A stretch of 64,000 nucleotides of DNA from Rikenellaceae bacterium. GTDB lineage: Bacteria > Bacteroidota > Bacteroidia > Bacteroidales > Rikenellaceae. The position numbers and the translations under genes are program-made. Below are positions 41,921-52,476 of this stretch, piece by piece. Each line of letters starts with the position of its first letter. Positions within the stretch are counted from its first letter, which is position 1. The stretch covers positions 166,543 to 230,542 of the forward strand of contig JAJQEF010000016.1 of assembly GCA_021201795.1 (NCBI GenBank), given 5' to 3'. The notes below the pieces were generated by a model. It saw nothing but the letters and a program-made list of their open reading frames with translations. It was not told where the DNA came from and made no database searches.

Positions 41921-42574
41921 ATGAAGATTCACAGAGAAGGAAGAAGAATTATTTTTGCTGCGCTTGTGCTTTTTGCATTTTTCGGAGCTATTTCTTTTAT
42001 TTTTCTTGAACCGGTTATCGCATATCCGGTCTCTGCCATATTTTTCCTGTTATTTTTATTCGTAATCCGTTTTTTCAGGGTGCCTTCCCGTGAAATGAGT
42101 ATTTCCGAAGGGGACGTATTTTCTCCCGCCGACGGTACGGTCGTGGCGATAGAGAAAGTCTTCGAGAGTGAATATCTAAATGAGGAAAGGATACAGGTAT
42201 CGGTATTCATGTCTATCTGGAACATCCATATAAATTGGTTCCCTGTGGGGGGAACTGTAGAATATTTTAAGCATCATCATGGGAAATATATGGTAGCATG
42301 GCATCCGAAGTCTTCGGAAAAAAATGAACGGACGACTACGATAGTTAATACCGGAAAAGAAAAGATACTGTTCCGCCAGATAGCCGGATATGTTGCAAGA
42401 AGAATAGTATCTTATGCGGTTGTAGGTCGCAATGCCGGACAAAATACACAGTGTGGATTTATAAAATTCGGTTCACGTGTGGATGTTTTGCTTCCATTGA
42501 ATGCGGAGATATGCGTCGATATCGATCAGAAAGTGACCGGTACAGAGACTGTTATTGCACGCCTCAAAAAATAA
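41921..42574 (+). CDS. psd: phosphatidylserine decarboxylase
   Basis: FSPADGTVVAIEKV, IWNIHINWFPVGG, C-terminal IKFGSRVDVLLP. Confidence 0.92.
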   Translation: MKIHREGRRIIFAALVLFAFFGAISFIFLEPVIAYPVSAIFFLLFLFVIRFFRVPSREMSISEGDVFSPADGTVVAIEKVFESEYLNEERIQVSVFMSIWNIHINWFPVGGTVEYFKHHHGKYMVAWHPKSSEKNERTTTIVNTGKEKILFRQIAGYVARRIVSYAVVGRNAGQNTQCGFIKFGSRVDVLLPLNAEICVDIDQKVTGTETVIARLKK

Positions 42575-43200
42575 TGATATTACTCTCGACCGCATATTAC
42601 GGGAATATTCGTTATTATACGAAATTTTTCCAGGATCAGCCTGTGGTTATCGAAGCTCATGAAAATTATCAGAAGCAGAGTTACCGCAATAGGTGCCGCA
42701 TCCTTACTGCCAACGGTTTAGCAGATTTGACCGTTCCGGTAGTCAAAGATTCCGGAAATAAGATTCCCATAAAAGATGTGAGAATTGATTACAGCAAGCC
42801 GTGGCGGCACCAGCATTGGTATTCCATCATGTCCGCATATAAAAACTCTGCTTATTATGATTATTATTATGATATTTTCGAACCATTGTACAGTGAACGA
42901 TTCGAATTTCTCTGGGATTTAAATGAAGTGATTAGAGAGAAAATTTTCAATCTATTGAAAATAAAGTTCGAAATTAAATATTCGGAAGATTTTTACGGAG
43001 ATGTCGAAAACGACTTCAGAAATTCCATATCCCCCCAAAAAAAGTACAATGTAGTTGATAAAAACTTCCAGTTGGTAGAATACTATCAGGTTTTTTCGGA
43101 CAAATATGATTTTTTCCCCGATCTCAGTATAATAGACCTTATATTTTGTGAAGGTCCGAACGCGGTCGATATACTTAAACAATCTATATTAATAAAATAA
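42574..43200 (+). CDS. WbqC-like family protein
   Basis: MILLSTAYYGNIRYYTKFFQ...YRNRCRILTANG...WRHQHWYSIMSAYKNSAYYDYYYD; ATG overlaps the psd stop. Confidence 0.85.
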   Translation: MILLSTAYYGNIRYYTKFFQDQPVVIEAHENYQKQSYRNRCRILTANGLADLTVPVVKDSGNKIPIKDVRIDYSKPWRHQHWYSIMSAYKNSAYYDYYYDIFEPLYSERFEFLWDLNEVIREKIFNLLKIKFEIKYSEDFYGDVENDFRNSISPQKKYNVVDKNFQLVEYYQVFSDKYDFFPDLSIIDLIFCEGPNAVDILKQSILIK

Positions 43201-43228
43201 AGAATCCTGCTGCATGCAGGCTTCTTTA
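43200..43228. terminator. terminator-like hairpin between convergent WbqC and kdsA genes
   Basis: AAGAATCCTGCTGCATGCAGGCTTCTTTATTTT. Confidence 0.6.
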
Positions 43229-43230
43229 TT

Positions 43231-44055
43231 TTATATTACGGCTTTGCGAATACGTACTAGTTCTTCCAGTAAATTTTCCAGCATATCCAACCTGAGCATA
43301 TTTGCTCCGTCTGATTTTGCTTTACCCGGTTCGGGATGTGTTTCCAGAAAAATCCCGTCGGCTCCGACCGCTATTGCTGCTTTGCCTATTGTTTCGATCA
43401 ATTCGGGCCTGCCTCCGGTTACTCCGCTTCCCTGATTAGGTTGCTGAAGTGAATGTGTAATGTCTACGATAACAGGATATCCGTGTTCCTTCATTATCGG
43501 CACACTCCGGAAGTCTACTACTATATCGCCATATCCGAACATGGTTCCCCTGTCAGTAAGTATTATATTTTCATTACCTGATTCTGATATTTTCTGAGCA
43601 GCGAATTTCATTGATTCAGGGGACAGGAACTGTCCTTTTTTGATGTTTACGATTTTTCCTGTCTCTGCTGCTGCCTGTAATATATCCGACTGTCTGCACA
43701 GAAAGGCAGGTATTTGTAAAACATCCACATATTTTGCCGCCACTTCTGCTTCGGATGCGCTGTGTATATCTGTGATTACCGGGACTGAGAATTTTTCTTT
43801 TATTTCCGCCAGTATCTCCAGTGCCTCTATATCTCCGATGCCGGTAAAAGAATCGGACTTCGACCTGTTTGCTTTTCTGTAAGAGCCTTTGAAAATATAA
43901 GGAATGTTCAGTCTGTCCGTGATTTCGCAAACCGTCTCAGCTATTTGCATAGCGTTGGCTCTGCTCTCTATGATACACGGGCCGGCGATCAGGAAGAACA
44001 TATTGTTCTCAGTGTGCCTTACCCAAGGCAGGTTTTTTATTATGTCAGTTTTCAT
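43231..44055 (-). CDS. kdsA: 3-deoxy-8-phosphooctulonate synthase
   Basis: FLIAGPCIIESRANAMQIAE, FKGSYRKANRSKSDSFTG, THSLQQPNQGSGVTGG. Confidence 0.96.
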   Translation of the reverse strand: MKTDIIKNLPWVRHTENNMFFLIAGPCIIESRANAMQIAETVCEITDRLNIPYIFKGSYRKANRSKSDSFTGIGDIEALEILAEIKEKFSVPVITDIHSASEAEVAAKYVDVLQIPAFLCRQSDILQAAAETGKIVNIKKGQFLSPESMKFAAQKISESGNENIILTDRGTMFGYGDIVVDFRSVPIMKEHGYPVIVDITHSLQQPNQGSGVTGGRPELIETIGKAAIAVGADGIFLETHPEPGKAKSDGANMLRLDMLENLLEELVRIRKAVI

Positions 44056-44061
44056 CTTTTA

Positions 44062-45336
44062 TTATTTTTCTCTGTTCCAAAGTTTATTCATTCTAGTCTC
44101 GGTTTCCCTTTCCCGCGGATTATCCGAAGGTTTATATAGACGCGTGCCTTCCAGTCCTTCAGGGAAAAACTCCTGAATCACGAAGTTATTTTCAAAATCA
44201 TGTGCGTATTTGTAACCTTCTCCATAACCGATATTTTTCATGAGTTTTGTAGGGGAGTTACGCAGGTGCAGCGGGACAGGGCGGTTAGTCGTATCTTTGT
44301 TAACCATAGACATGGCGCGGTCTATCGCCATATATGCAGAGTTGCTTTTAGGGCTCGTCGCAAGGTAAATAGTAGCTTCTGCAAGAGGTATGCGTGCTTC
44401 CGGCATACCGATTTTGTGAACGGTGTCGAAACAAGCGTTGGCAAGCAGAAGACCGTTGGGATTGGCCAGCCCGATGTCCTCGGCTGCGAGGATAACAAGT
44501 CGCCGTGCGATAAATTTCGGATACTCTCCGCCGGCAAGCATTCGCGCCAGATAGTATACTGCTGCATCCGGATTACTGCCTCTTACGGATTTTATGAAAG
44601 CGGAAATTACATCGTAGTGCTGTTCGCCGTTTTTATCGTATAGCGCAATGTTCTGCTGCAATGCATCGGTTATATTTTTATCTGTAATTACGACCTGACC
44701 CTCTGCAGAATTGGCCAGTATGTCCAATATATTTAATAATTTACTGGCATCCCCCCCCGAAAAGGTGAACAATGCTTCGGTTTCTTTAATTTTTACCCCG
44801 CGTTCTTTTAATACTATATCGCTTCCGACAGCTCTGTTCAATAGTTTGTGGAGATCCTTGTCTTCCAGATTTTTAAGAACATATACCTGGCATCTGGATA
44901 AAAGAGGGGATATGACCTCGAACGACGGATTCTCAGTAGTAGCTCCGATCAGAGTGATTATTCCATGTTCGACAGCTCCTAAAAGAGAGTCTTGCTGTGA
45001 TTTGTTAAATCTATGTATCTCGTCTATAAAAAGGAACGGTGCCGGAGTATTGAAAAATTTCTGTCCTTTGGCGTTCTCGATCACTTCCCGTACATCTTTA
45101 ACTCCGGAATTTATTGCGCTTAATGTGAAGAATTTCCTGTTCAACGATGTCGCTACAATCCTCGCAAGAGTTGTTTTACCGACTCCAGGAGGTCCCCAGA
45201 GTATGAATGAAGGTACATTTCCGGAATCGATGAATTTGCGGAAGACACCGTTTTTACCTACGAGGTGTTCCTGTCCGATATAATCGTCCAGAGTGTTTGG
45301 ACGAAGCCTTTCGGCTAATGGTATATTGGTGTTCAT
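44062..45336 (-). CDS. rarA: replication-associated recombination protein A (AAA ATPase)
   Basis: LAERLRPNTLDDYIGQEHLVG, LWGPPGVGKTTLARIVA, FIDEIHRFNKSQQDSLL. Confidence 0.95.
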   Translation of the reverse strand: MNTNIPLAERLRPNTLDDYIGQEHLVGKNGVFRKFIDSGNVPSFILWGPPGVGKTTLARIVATSLNRKFFTLSAINSGVKDVREVIENAKGQKFFNTPAPFLFIDEIHRFNKSQQDSLLGAVEHGIITLIGATTENPSFEVISPLLSRCQVYVLKNLEDKDLHKLLNRAVGSDIVLKERGVKIKETEALFTFSGGDASKLLNILDILANSAEGQVVITDKNITDALQQNIALYDKNGEQHYDVISAFIKSVRGSNPDAAVYYLARMLAGGEYPKFIARRLVILAAEDIGLANPNGLLLANACFDTVHKIGMPEARIPLAEATIYLATSPKSNSAYMAIDRAMSMVNKDTTNRPVPLHLRNSPTKLMKNIGYGEGYKYAHDFENNFVIQEFFPEGLEGTRLYKPSDNPRERETETRMNKLWNREK

Positions 45337-45342
45337 TGTGGT

Positions 45343-46845
45343 TTATTCGATTGCTGTTACGGATGCCGTTATGAGCGGAATCGTATTAAGAACTCCGGCA
45401 AACTCCTGTGCCGTAAGTCTGTTGGAAAAAATCCCTATAAAATATTTTCCGTTCACCAGAGTAATTTCTTTATCGTGAGCATACCTGTCGATATAACTAC
45501 GGACCGCGTCGTTAAGTTTACCGATACCTTCTATTTCAACGTTAAATGCACCTGCATTATTTTCAATATCGGAACCCAGATTTTTGAAATCTCCGTTATC
45601 CCACATTACTACTTCCGGTTTGCGGAAACCGTGTTCATTTTTAAGCTTCACAGCATCTGCGTAAGCCTCGGTCAATGTTTTGTACAAACCGATGAAATAT
45701 CTGTATCGACCCTGGTTACGGTCGTAATGAACTGGAACTATATTTTTAAAAGTGGAAACAGCAGGCTTATTTGCGAATGTGCCTACCGTGATGCTGTAAA
45801 ATTTTCCTTTTTCAGGCACATTGATCTCCGGAATAGGATTCTGATTATTGTACGGACTGCTCTGAACTTTGGAAATGCCGGCAAAATCGATAAAATCCCT
45901 TTCGGCAAGTATTATGTTTTGTTTAATAAAATCACTGTCGTCGAATCCGGATATGGCTTGGGTCAGAGAATCAAGGGCGCTGGCTAAATTCAGCGTCCGG
46001 GCAAGGAGTATTTCATATTCCGATATCAGTCTGTATTGGGACGGAAATTCCGCAAAGGTCTCGGATATCATTGTTTTGAGCTGTTCGGCGGGAATTTTTT
46101 CCGCTTTGTTCCTGCGGTTAATTTCATTGATGTCGGCCAGTTTGTTCAGTTTATCCAGAAGAAAGGTATAAACCAGCGTTTTGGTATTGAAGATCATCTC
46201 CCAGTTTTTGTTGAAATCTTCCTCGCATTCGGTAATTCCTGAATACAATCCACGGTAAACATTGTACAAAGAATCCGAAGTATACTGATCCTCTGCCGAC
46301 TTATACAGGATTGCTGTTTCCTCCATATTCGTGTATAATGAAATGAATTCTTCCGACAATCCGGATATGTATTTTTCATTATCGAATACTTCCAGCAGAA
46401 GCTCGTAATCCTCTTTATTGAGATTATTTTTTATGTAGGAATTATACGGAAGAAAACGATTGTCCGTCCCGTTTATAGGAGATGGGCTGTCAGGCAGTTC
46501 ATTTTCTAACGAATTGATAAGATACTCTTGTTCTATTGTAGTGGTCTTGGATACGACTATACCAAGGTTGTTGCGGATGTCGAACAGATCCGCCTCAAGA
46601 CTTAGTATCTCTGCACTCCTCATCGCACGATCGGACGTATCTCTCATGAATGCCGTTCTTTTTTCATCGAGAAGATTTAACAGCGAGTCTTCTTTATTTT
46701 TCAGAACAGTCTCTTCTAAAAGAAGTTCCATGTATACGGAATCATTCTCAAGTCCTGAAATACGAGGTGTGATACCTATATTAGATGACCCTATAAGGGT
46801 ACTCAGTATTACAACGCTAAAAACTGATATATAATATTTTTTCAT
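45343..46845 (-). CDS. SPOR-like domain envelope protein
   Basis: GKFYSITVGTFANKPAVSTFKNIVPVHYDRNQGRYRYFIGLYKTLTEAYADAVKLKNEHG; N-terminal signal/anchor. Confidence 0.6.
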   Translation of the reverse strand: MKKYYISVFSVVILSTLIGSSNIGITPRISGLENDSVYMELLLEETVLKNKEDSLLNLLDEKRTAFMRDTSDRAMRSAEILSLEADLFDIRNNLGIVVSKTTTIEQEYLINSLENELPDSPSPINGTDNRFLPYNSYIKNNLNKEDYELLLEVFDNEKYISGLSEEFISLYTNMEETAILYKSAEDQYTSDSLYNVYRGLYSGITECEEDFNKNWEMIFNTKTLVYTFLLDKLNKLADINEINRRNKAEKIPAEQLKTMISETFAEFPSQYRLISEYEILLARTLNLASALDSLTQAISGFDDSDFIKQNIILAERDFIDFAGISKVQSSPYNNQNPIPEINVPEKGKFYSITVGTFANKPAVSTFKNIVPVHYDRNQGRYRYFIGLYKTLTEAYADAVKLKNEHGFRKPEVVMWDNGDFKNLGSDIENNAGAFNVEIEGIGKLNDAVRSYIDRYAHDKEITLVNGKYFIGIFSNRLTAQEFAGVLNTIPLITASVTAIE

Positions 46846-46851
46846 AGATAT

Positions 46852-48297
46852 CTATCTCCAAATCCTGATCATCGCTATCAATAATAAACCGAATATTTCC
46901 AGACGGCCGATTAACATAAGCAAAGTACATATAATTTTTACATAATCGGGAATAACCGAATAATTGCTCAAAGAAGACACTGCACCGAAGCCGGGGCCCA
47001 CATTCCCCATTGAAGCAAATGCCGCGCTGAAACTCGTCATAAGATCCAGTCCTGAAATCGATATCAGCAGCGTTCCCAAAAGTACGAATAAAATATAAAT
47101 AACGATAAACATATTTACCAGACTTAACGTATTATCTTCGATAATTGTTTTATCCATTTTAACCCTTATTATGGCGTTAGGGTGCTGTAATTGCTTCACC
47201 CTCGCAATAACCGATTTGTAGGAAAGAAGGATTCGGTCGGCTTTAAGTCCTCCCGTAGTAGAGCCTGAACAGGCGCTGGTAAAGGAGAAATATATGAGGA
47301 TTACTAGCGCGAATGGTGGCCATATGTTGGTATCGGTGGTTGCAAAACCTGTAGTGGTACATATTGTCGCAGCCTGGAAATATGCGTATCTCGCAGCTTC
47401 CCCTAAAGAATTGTAAGTGTCCGAAAACCATAGGCTTCCGGTAATCAACACACCTCCGATAATAAGACTCCATATATAAAACATGGTCACTTCCGAGCGA
47501 AAGATATTGTTCTTCTTTCCTGTAAGCGTGGCGTATAATACCCCGAAATGTATCCCCGCTATTACGGTAAAGAGTGTAATGATTATTTCTACCCATTTAT
47601 TACTGAAGTATGAAATGCTGAGCGACCTTGTACTGAACCCTCCTGTCGCCACGGTAGAGAATGCGTGGTTTATCGAATCGAACCAGTCCATACCTGCGAT
47701 TCTCAGAAAAATCGATGCCGTAAAGGTTAGTCCTATATAAACAAAAAGTAAGATCTTTACGATTTTCTGGGTTTTATATTTGAAATTGTCTTTTGCGAGA
47801 GCAGACATCTGTATATTGGATAAGGTCATCTTTACACGACCGAGGGACGGAATTGCAACCAGTACAAACATCATTACCCCTATACCGCCCAACCAGTGGG
47901 TCGACGATCTCCAGAATAATAGACTTTTGGGAACGGCTTCGATATCGTTCAGTATGGTGCTTCCCGTGGTTGTAAATCCCGATACGCTTTCGAACCAGGC
48001 GTTTACAACGGTAAATTCACCGCCCCACAACAAATAGGGGAAGGTTCCCACTACACAGGAAATTACCCATGAACCTACGACTATTATGTATGCTTCCTTA
48101 CTGTTTATATTATTATCTGCGTCGACGAATATTAGCGGGAAGCATCCCAGTGCAACGGTAAGGATTGCACTCATAATAAGGGGATATAAACCGGTATCGA
48201 TGCCGTAGTAAACCGCAATAAAGGCGGACAATAACATGAATAAGGCATTGATAACAAGCACAAGTCCAATATATCTCGTAATTATATTGAATCTCAT
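46852..48297 (-). CDS. trkH: TrkH family potassium uptake protein
   Basis: SVSGFTTTGSTIL, STVATGGFSTRS, TICTTTGFATTD, SACSGSTTGGLKADR. Confidence 0.92.
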   Translation of the reverse strand: MRFNIITRYIGLVLVINALFMLLSAFIAVYYGIDTGLYPLIMSAILTVALGCFPLIFVDADNNINSKEAYIIVVGSWVISCVVGTFPYLLWGGEFTVVNAWFESVSGFTTTGSTILNDIEAVPKSLLFWRSSTHWLGGIGVMMFVLVAIPSLGRVKMTLSNIQMSALAKDNFKYKTQKIVKILLFVYIGLTFTASIFLRIAGMDWFDSINHAFSTVATGGFSTRSLSISYFSNKWVEIIITLFTVIAGIHFGVLYATLTGKKNNIFRSEVTMFYIWSLIIGGVLITGSLWFSDTYNSLGEAARYAYFQAATICTTTGFATTDTNIWPPFALVILIYFSFTSACSGSTTGGLKADRILLSYKSVIARVKQLQHPNAIIRVKMDKTIIEDNTLSLVNMFIVIYILFVLLGTLLISISGLDLMTSFSAAFASMGNVGPGFGAVSSLSNYSVIPDYVKIICTLLMLIGRLEIFGLLLIAMIRIWR

Positions 48298-49055
48298 CAG
48301 TTGACTTTTTTTGTTGAAGAGATAAGTTCCTCGATGTATGTACGAAGGTCTTTTATCTCATCCGTTCCTTCTACTTTGGGTTTGAACGGAACCCTTTGTT
48401 TGATATATGCTTCCAGGCTCCGGGTCATTTTGAGAACCGGTTTTATATAATAAAGATCGATCAATCCGAAGAATACGACTATTATTATAATAGCTATACC
48501 TAAAGTGATGATTCCGGGCATGATCGCACGGTAGGCATTATTTCTTAAGATTCTGGCAGTGTTGTCTACTGAATTGTTTGTCGACAGGATAAGATTTTTT
48601 ATGGAAATATTAAGATCATAATAAGAAGATCTGTATATTTCTTCTATCCACTCTATATTGGAGTAGACGGTGTCGGTAATGTCGTTTGCTACGATATCAT
48701 AGCTGTTTTTGGACGCGATAACCCTGTCTGTGCCCTCGTTGGTTTCAAATAGTTCCGCGGCTGCCGTGAATATGGAATCGAAATGATTCTTTCTGGATTC
48801 CAATAAGGAATCGGAGAATTCCCGACCCTCCATAATGACTTGTAATATAGAATCGTACAACTTTACGGATTGTACCATTTTATCGGACATTTCCATTTCC
48901 TGCCTGCTTTTTTCGAGTATTATCCTTGTCGAGGCGTTAAGTCGTCTTAGTTCGAAAAAAGATATTAGCCCGGAGAAAAATAATAAACAGCCCAGAACGA
49001 AAAATCCGTAAAGGATCTTATTCCTGATTCCGCTGACAGATTTTATTTGTTTCAT
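48297..49055 (-). CDS. membrane sensor-like protein (two TM, HAMP-like linker, no kinase domain)
   Basis: TM-helical periplasmic region-TM; IKPVLKMTRSLEAYIKQR...EGTDEIKDLRTYIEELI resembles HAMP; shares one base with trkH. Confidence 0.6.
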   Translation of the reverse strand: MKQIKSVSGIRNKILYGFFVLGCLLFFSGLISFFELRRLNASTRIILEKSRQEMEMSDKMVQSVKLYDSILQVIMEGREFSDSLLESRKNHFDSIFTAAAELFETNEGTDRVIASKNSYDIVANDITDTVYSNIEWIEEIYRSSYYDLNISIKNLILSTNNSVDNTARILRNNAYRAIMPGIITLGIAIIIIVVFFGLIDLYYIKPVLKMTRSLEAYIKQRVPFKPKVEGTDEIKDLRTYIEELISSTKKVN

Positions 49056-49157
49056 ATTAAAATGAATTAAAAAACAAAGATATTAAATTTTTAATACGGG
49101 AACGGTTGTTGTTTGGTGGTTTGTTGGGTTCGCGATGAATAAATTACAATTTTTTTA

Positions 49158-49165
49158 TACCTTTG
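49158..49165 (+). promoter_or_regulatory. -7 box TACCTTTG
   Basis: 29 nt upstream of the ATG at 49194. Confidence 0.45.
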
Positions 49166-49193
49166 AATCCGAAATGAATCAAAGTGAAAGATT

Positions 49194-49772
49194 ATGAAAA
49201 AGTTATTTGTGCTCGTATTAGTATGCCTTGTAGTTTCCGGAGTTTCCGCACAGCCGTTAAAGATCGGAGTGAAGGGCGGATTGACATTTCTTTCCACTGA
49301 TGCTGTAAGCAAAATAAGTACCGATAATAGAATCAAATCGAAGGATGTGGGATTTACTGTAGGTGTAGTTTCGCGTTTTACTATTCCTGTTATAGGCATT
49401 TACGCCCAGCCGGAGTTGGTTTACAATTATGCGAAATACAATGTATACAGAATGGATGATGCAAGGAAATTAACTTACAACAACCTCGAACTTCCTGTGT
49501 TGTTCGGTCTGAACCTGCTTTTTATCAGGATTAACGCAGGACCGGTATTCAACCTGAAAACATTCGACGGAAAAGATAATTATTTCCATGTCTACCGTCC
49601 TAACGTAGGTTATATTGCAGGTCTCGGATTGTCTCTGGGAAGATTTGATTTCGATGTCCGCTGGCAGGGATATTTTTCTAAGGAGAATAGAAAATTCGAC
49701 CTGAACTATGTCAACCAGGGCATTAAAGTAAACGACAAGTTCATTACTACTTCATTCACTTACTTTTTTTAA
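49194..49772 (+). CDS. PorT-like outer-membrane beta-barrel protein
   Basis: Signal peptide, LKIGVKGGLTFLSTDAV, C-terminal TTSFTYFF. Confidence 0.8.
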   Translation: MKKLFVLVLVCLVVSGVSAQPLKIGVKGGLTFLSTDAVSKISTDNRIKSKDVGFTVGVVSRFTIPVIGIYAQPELVYNYAKYNVYRMDDARKLTYNNLELPVLFGLNLLFIRINAGPVFNLKTFDGKDNYFHVYRPNVGYIAGLGLSLGRFDFDVRWQGYFSKENRKFDLNYVNQGIKVNDKFITTSFTYFF

Positions 49773-50764
49773 TGGGGGAGAGAGTAATACCCATAGAAGG
49801 AATAGATACTAAGGACCTGTACGGAACGGCAAATAATAATATAAACCATATTGCCGCGAAGTTCCCCGGATTAAAAATTATAGCACGAGGTTCCAAGATT
49901 AAGGCTATTGGTCAGGAGGAACTTATCGAACAGTTCGAACATAAAATACTACGGCTTATAGATTATTATAACCGTTACGGACATATGTCCGAACAGGTTA
50001 TTGACCAGATTATAGATAGCGGAACCGCCGAAGTCGACGGACCCGTGGACAACAATGTAATAGTTTACGGTAATAATGGCCTGATAGTAAGGGCAAGAAC
50101 CGTGAATCAACAGAAACTTGTCGATCTTTATTATAAAAACGATCTGCTTTTCGCGACAGGACCAGCAGGTTCGGGAAAAACATATACCTCTATTGCTCTG
50201 GCTGTGAGGGCTTTGCGGGAGAAAGAGGTTAAGAGGATAATCCTTACGAGGCCTGCTGTCGAGGCCGGAGAAAAACTCGGATTTCTGCCCGGCGATATGA
50301 AAGAGAAACTCGATCCGTATCTCCAGCCTCTGTATGATGCTTTGAACGATATGATTCCACCGCGTAAACTTACGCAGTTTATGGAGGACGGTACTGTACA
50401 GATAGCTCCGCTCGCATACATGAGGGGTCGTACTCTGGACAATGCCTTTGTTATTTTGGACGAAGCACAGAATACCACTATGCCCCAGATAAAGATGTTC
50501 CTGACCAGGATGGGTAAAAGTGCGAAATTTATCGTTACTGGCGATGTCACACAAATCGACCTTCCGCGGAAAAGGGATTCGGGACTGCTTCCGACTATTT
50601 CGCTGTTACGTAAAGTTAAAGGAATAGGCATTGTAGAAATGGACAACAGGGACATAATACGTCATCCATTGGTAAAATATATTGTCGAGGCATTCGATAA
50701 ATTCGAAGAAAATAAAGAAGAAACCAATAAAATAATACACAATAATGGCAAAAGCGATTGTTAA
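49772..50764 (+). CDS. PhoH family protein
   Basis: [65 protein letters not shown]. Confidence 0.95.
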   Translation: MGERVIPIEGIDTKDLYGTANNNINHIAAKFPGLKIIARGSKIKAIGQEELIEQFEHKILRLIDYYNRYGHMSEQVIDQIIDSGTAEVDGPVDNNVIVYGNNGLIVRARTVNQQKLVDLYYKNDLLFATGPAGSGKTYTSIALAVRALREKEVKRIILTRPAVEAGEKLGFLPGDMKEKLDPYLQPLYDALNDMIPPRKLTQFMEDGTVQIAPLAYMRGRTLDNAFVILDEAQNTTMPQIKMFLTRMGKSAKFIVTGDVTQIDLPRKRDSGLLPTISLLRKVKGIGIVEMDNRDIIRHPLVKYIVEAFDKFEENKEETNKIIHNNGKSDC

Positions 50765-51698
50765 AACCCAATTCGAATTCGAATGGCAGAGGAATCTGTA
50801 TGTCGGCAAAGTGCGCGACGTTTATAATATTAACGACGAATATCTTGCGATGGTGGTTACCGACCGTATCTCGGCGTTCGATGTGGTGCTTCCTAAAGGA
50901 ATTCCATATAAAGGACAGGTATTGAATCAGATTGCTTCGAAATTTCTGGATGCGACTTCGGATATATGCCCGAACTGGAAAATCGCTTCACCGGATCCTA
51001 TGGCTACGGTAGGACGCAAGTGCGAACCGTTTCCTGTGGAGATGATAGTAAGGGCGTATCTGACAGGCAGCTCGTGGCGCGATTATAAAGCCGGAGCCCG
51101 TGAAATATGCGGAGTCAGGATTCCGTCCGGAATGAAAGAACATCAAAAATTCCCTGAGCCTATAGTTACTCCGACGACCAAAGCCGAGATAGGGGATCAT
51201 GATCAGAATATTTCCAAAGAAGAGATAATATCTTCCGGACTGGTAAACAAAGAAGATTACGAAAAACTCGAACAATACACACTGGCTCTCTTCAACCGAG
51301 GATCGGAGATGGCTGCCGAAAGAGGATTGATACTCGTAGATACGAAATATGAGTTCGGGAAAAAGGACGGCGAAATATATCTTATCGACGAAATACATAC
51401 CCCTGACAGTTCGCGGTATTTTTACGCAGATTCTTATCAGGAACTTTTTGACAAAGGAGAACAACAGCGTCAACTTTCTAAGGAATTCGTGCGTGAATGG
51501 CTTATGGAGAACGGATTCCAGGGACAAAAAGGTCAAATGGTCCCTGAAATGACGGAAGAGTTCGTACAGAGCGTAAGCGACAGATATATCGAGTTATATG
51601 AAAAAATAACCGGTGAAAAATTTGTTAAAGGAAGCGAAAGCGAAGATATATTGTCGCGTATCGAAAACAATATAAAAAACATGCTTGCCCGTTTGTAA
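50745..51698 (+). CDS. purC: phosphoribosylaminoimidazole-succinocarboxamide synthase
   Basis: [49 protein letters not shown]. Confidence 0.96.
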   Translation: MAKAIVKTQFEFEWQRNLYVGKVRDVYNINDEYLAMVVTDRISAFDVVLPKGIPYKGQVLNQIASKFLDATSDICPNWKIASPDPMATVGRKCEPFPVEMIVRAYLTGSSWRDYKAGAREICGVRIPSGMKEHQKFPEPIVTPTTKAEIGDHDQNISKEEIISSGLVNKEDYEKLEQYTLALFNRGSEMAAERGLILVDTKYEFGKKDGEIYLIDEIHTPDSSRYFYADSYQELFDKGEQQRQLSKEFVREWLMENGFQGQKGQMVPEMTEEFVQSVSDRYIELYEKITGEKFVKGSESEDILSRIENNIKNMLARL

Positions 51699-51705
51699 TA
51701 AAATT

Positions 51706-52476
51706 ATGGGTAAAATTACTTTTTTAGGGACGGGAACATCTCAGGGTGTTCCTGTTATTTCCTGTAGATGCGAAGTCTGTCTTTCGAGCGATCCTCACGA
51801 CAAAAGGCTCCGCTCTTCCGTATTACTGGAAATTGTAGGAAAAGTAATAGCGATCGATTGCGGTCCGGATTTCCGGCAACAGATGCTTAGGGAAGACGTA
51901 AGAAGGCTGGATGCAATTCTTATAACGCACCCTCATAAAGATCATACCGGAGGTATGGACGATGTCCGCGCTTTCAATTATACGATGCGTAAACCTATGG
52001 ATGTTTATGCCGAACAGCATGCCCAGAAAATCCTCATGAATGAATTTTATTATGCGTTCGGAGATAACCGCTATCCGGGAGTTCCGGATATAAATCTGGT
52101 AAAAATCGATGAAAATCCTTTTAAGATTGGCGAAATAGATATAATTCCGATACGCGGAATGCATTATAAACTTCCTGTTCTCGGATTCCGGATAGGTGAT
52201 ATTGCTTACCTTACTGACATGAATTCCATAGAAGATTTGGAACTCGATAAATTACGCGACATCGATATATTCGTTATAAATTCGTTAAGGACGCAGAAGC
52301 ACCTTTCACATTTCTGCCTACCGGAAGCGCTGGAAATAATAAAAAAAATCAAACCTAAGAGAGCTTACCTCACCCATATATCCCATCAGCTGGGATTTCA
52401 TAAACAGGTCTCGGAAATTTTGCCCGAAGGAGTAGAGTTGGCTTACGACGGACTAAAACTCGAATTCGATGAATAA
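51706..52476 (+). CDS. MBL-fold metallohydrolase (PhnP-like)
   Basis: FLGTGTSQGVPVISCRCEVCLSSDPHDKRLRSS, ITHPHKDHTGGMDDVRAF. Confidence 0.9.
   Translation: MGKITFLGTGTSQGVPVISCRCEVCLSSDPHDKRLRSSVLLEIVGKVIAIDCGPDFRQQMLREDVRRLDAILITHPHKDHTGGMDDVRAFNYTMRKPMDVYAEQHAQKILMNEFYYAFGDNRYPGVPDINLVKIDENPFKIGEIDIIPIRGMHYKLPVLGFRIGDIAYLTDMNSIEDLELDKLRDIDIFVINSLRTQKHLSHFCLPEALEIIKKIKPKRAYLTHISHQLGFHKQVSEILPEGVELAYDGLKLEFDE

Noticed and set aside
44711-45283. 190-aa plus-strand ORF inside rarA
   Set aside because: Antisense shadow of rarA; no independent motif or promoter
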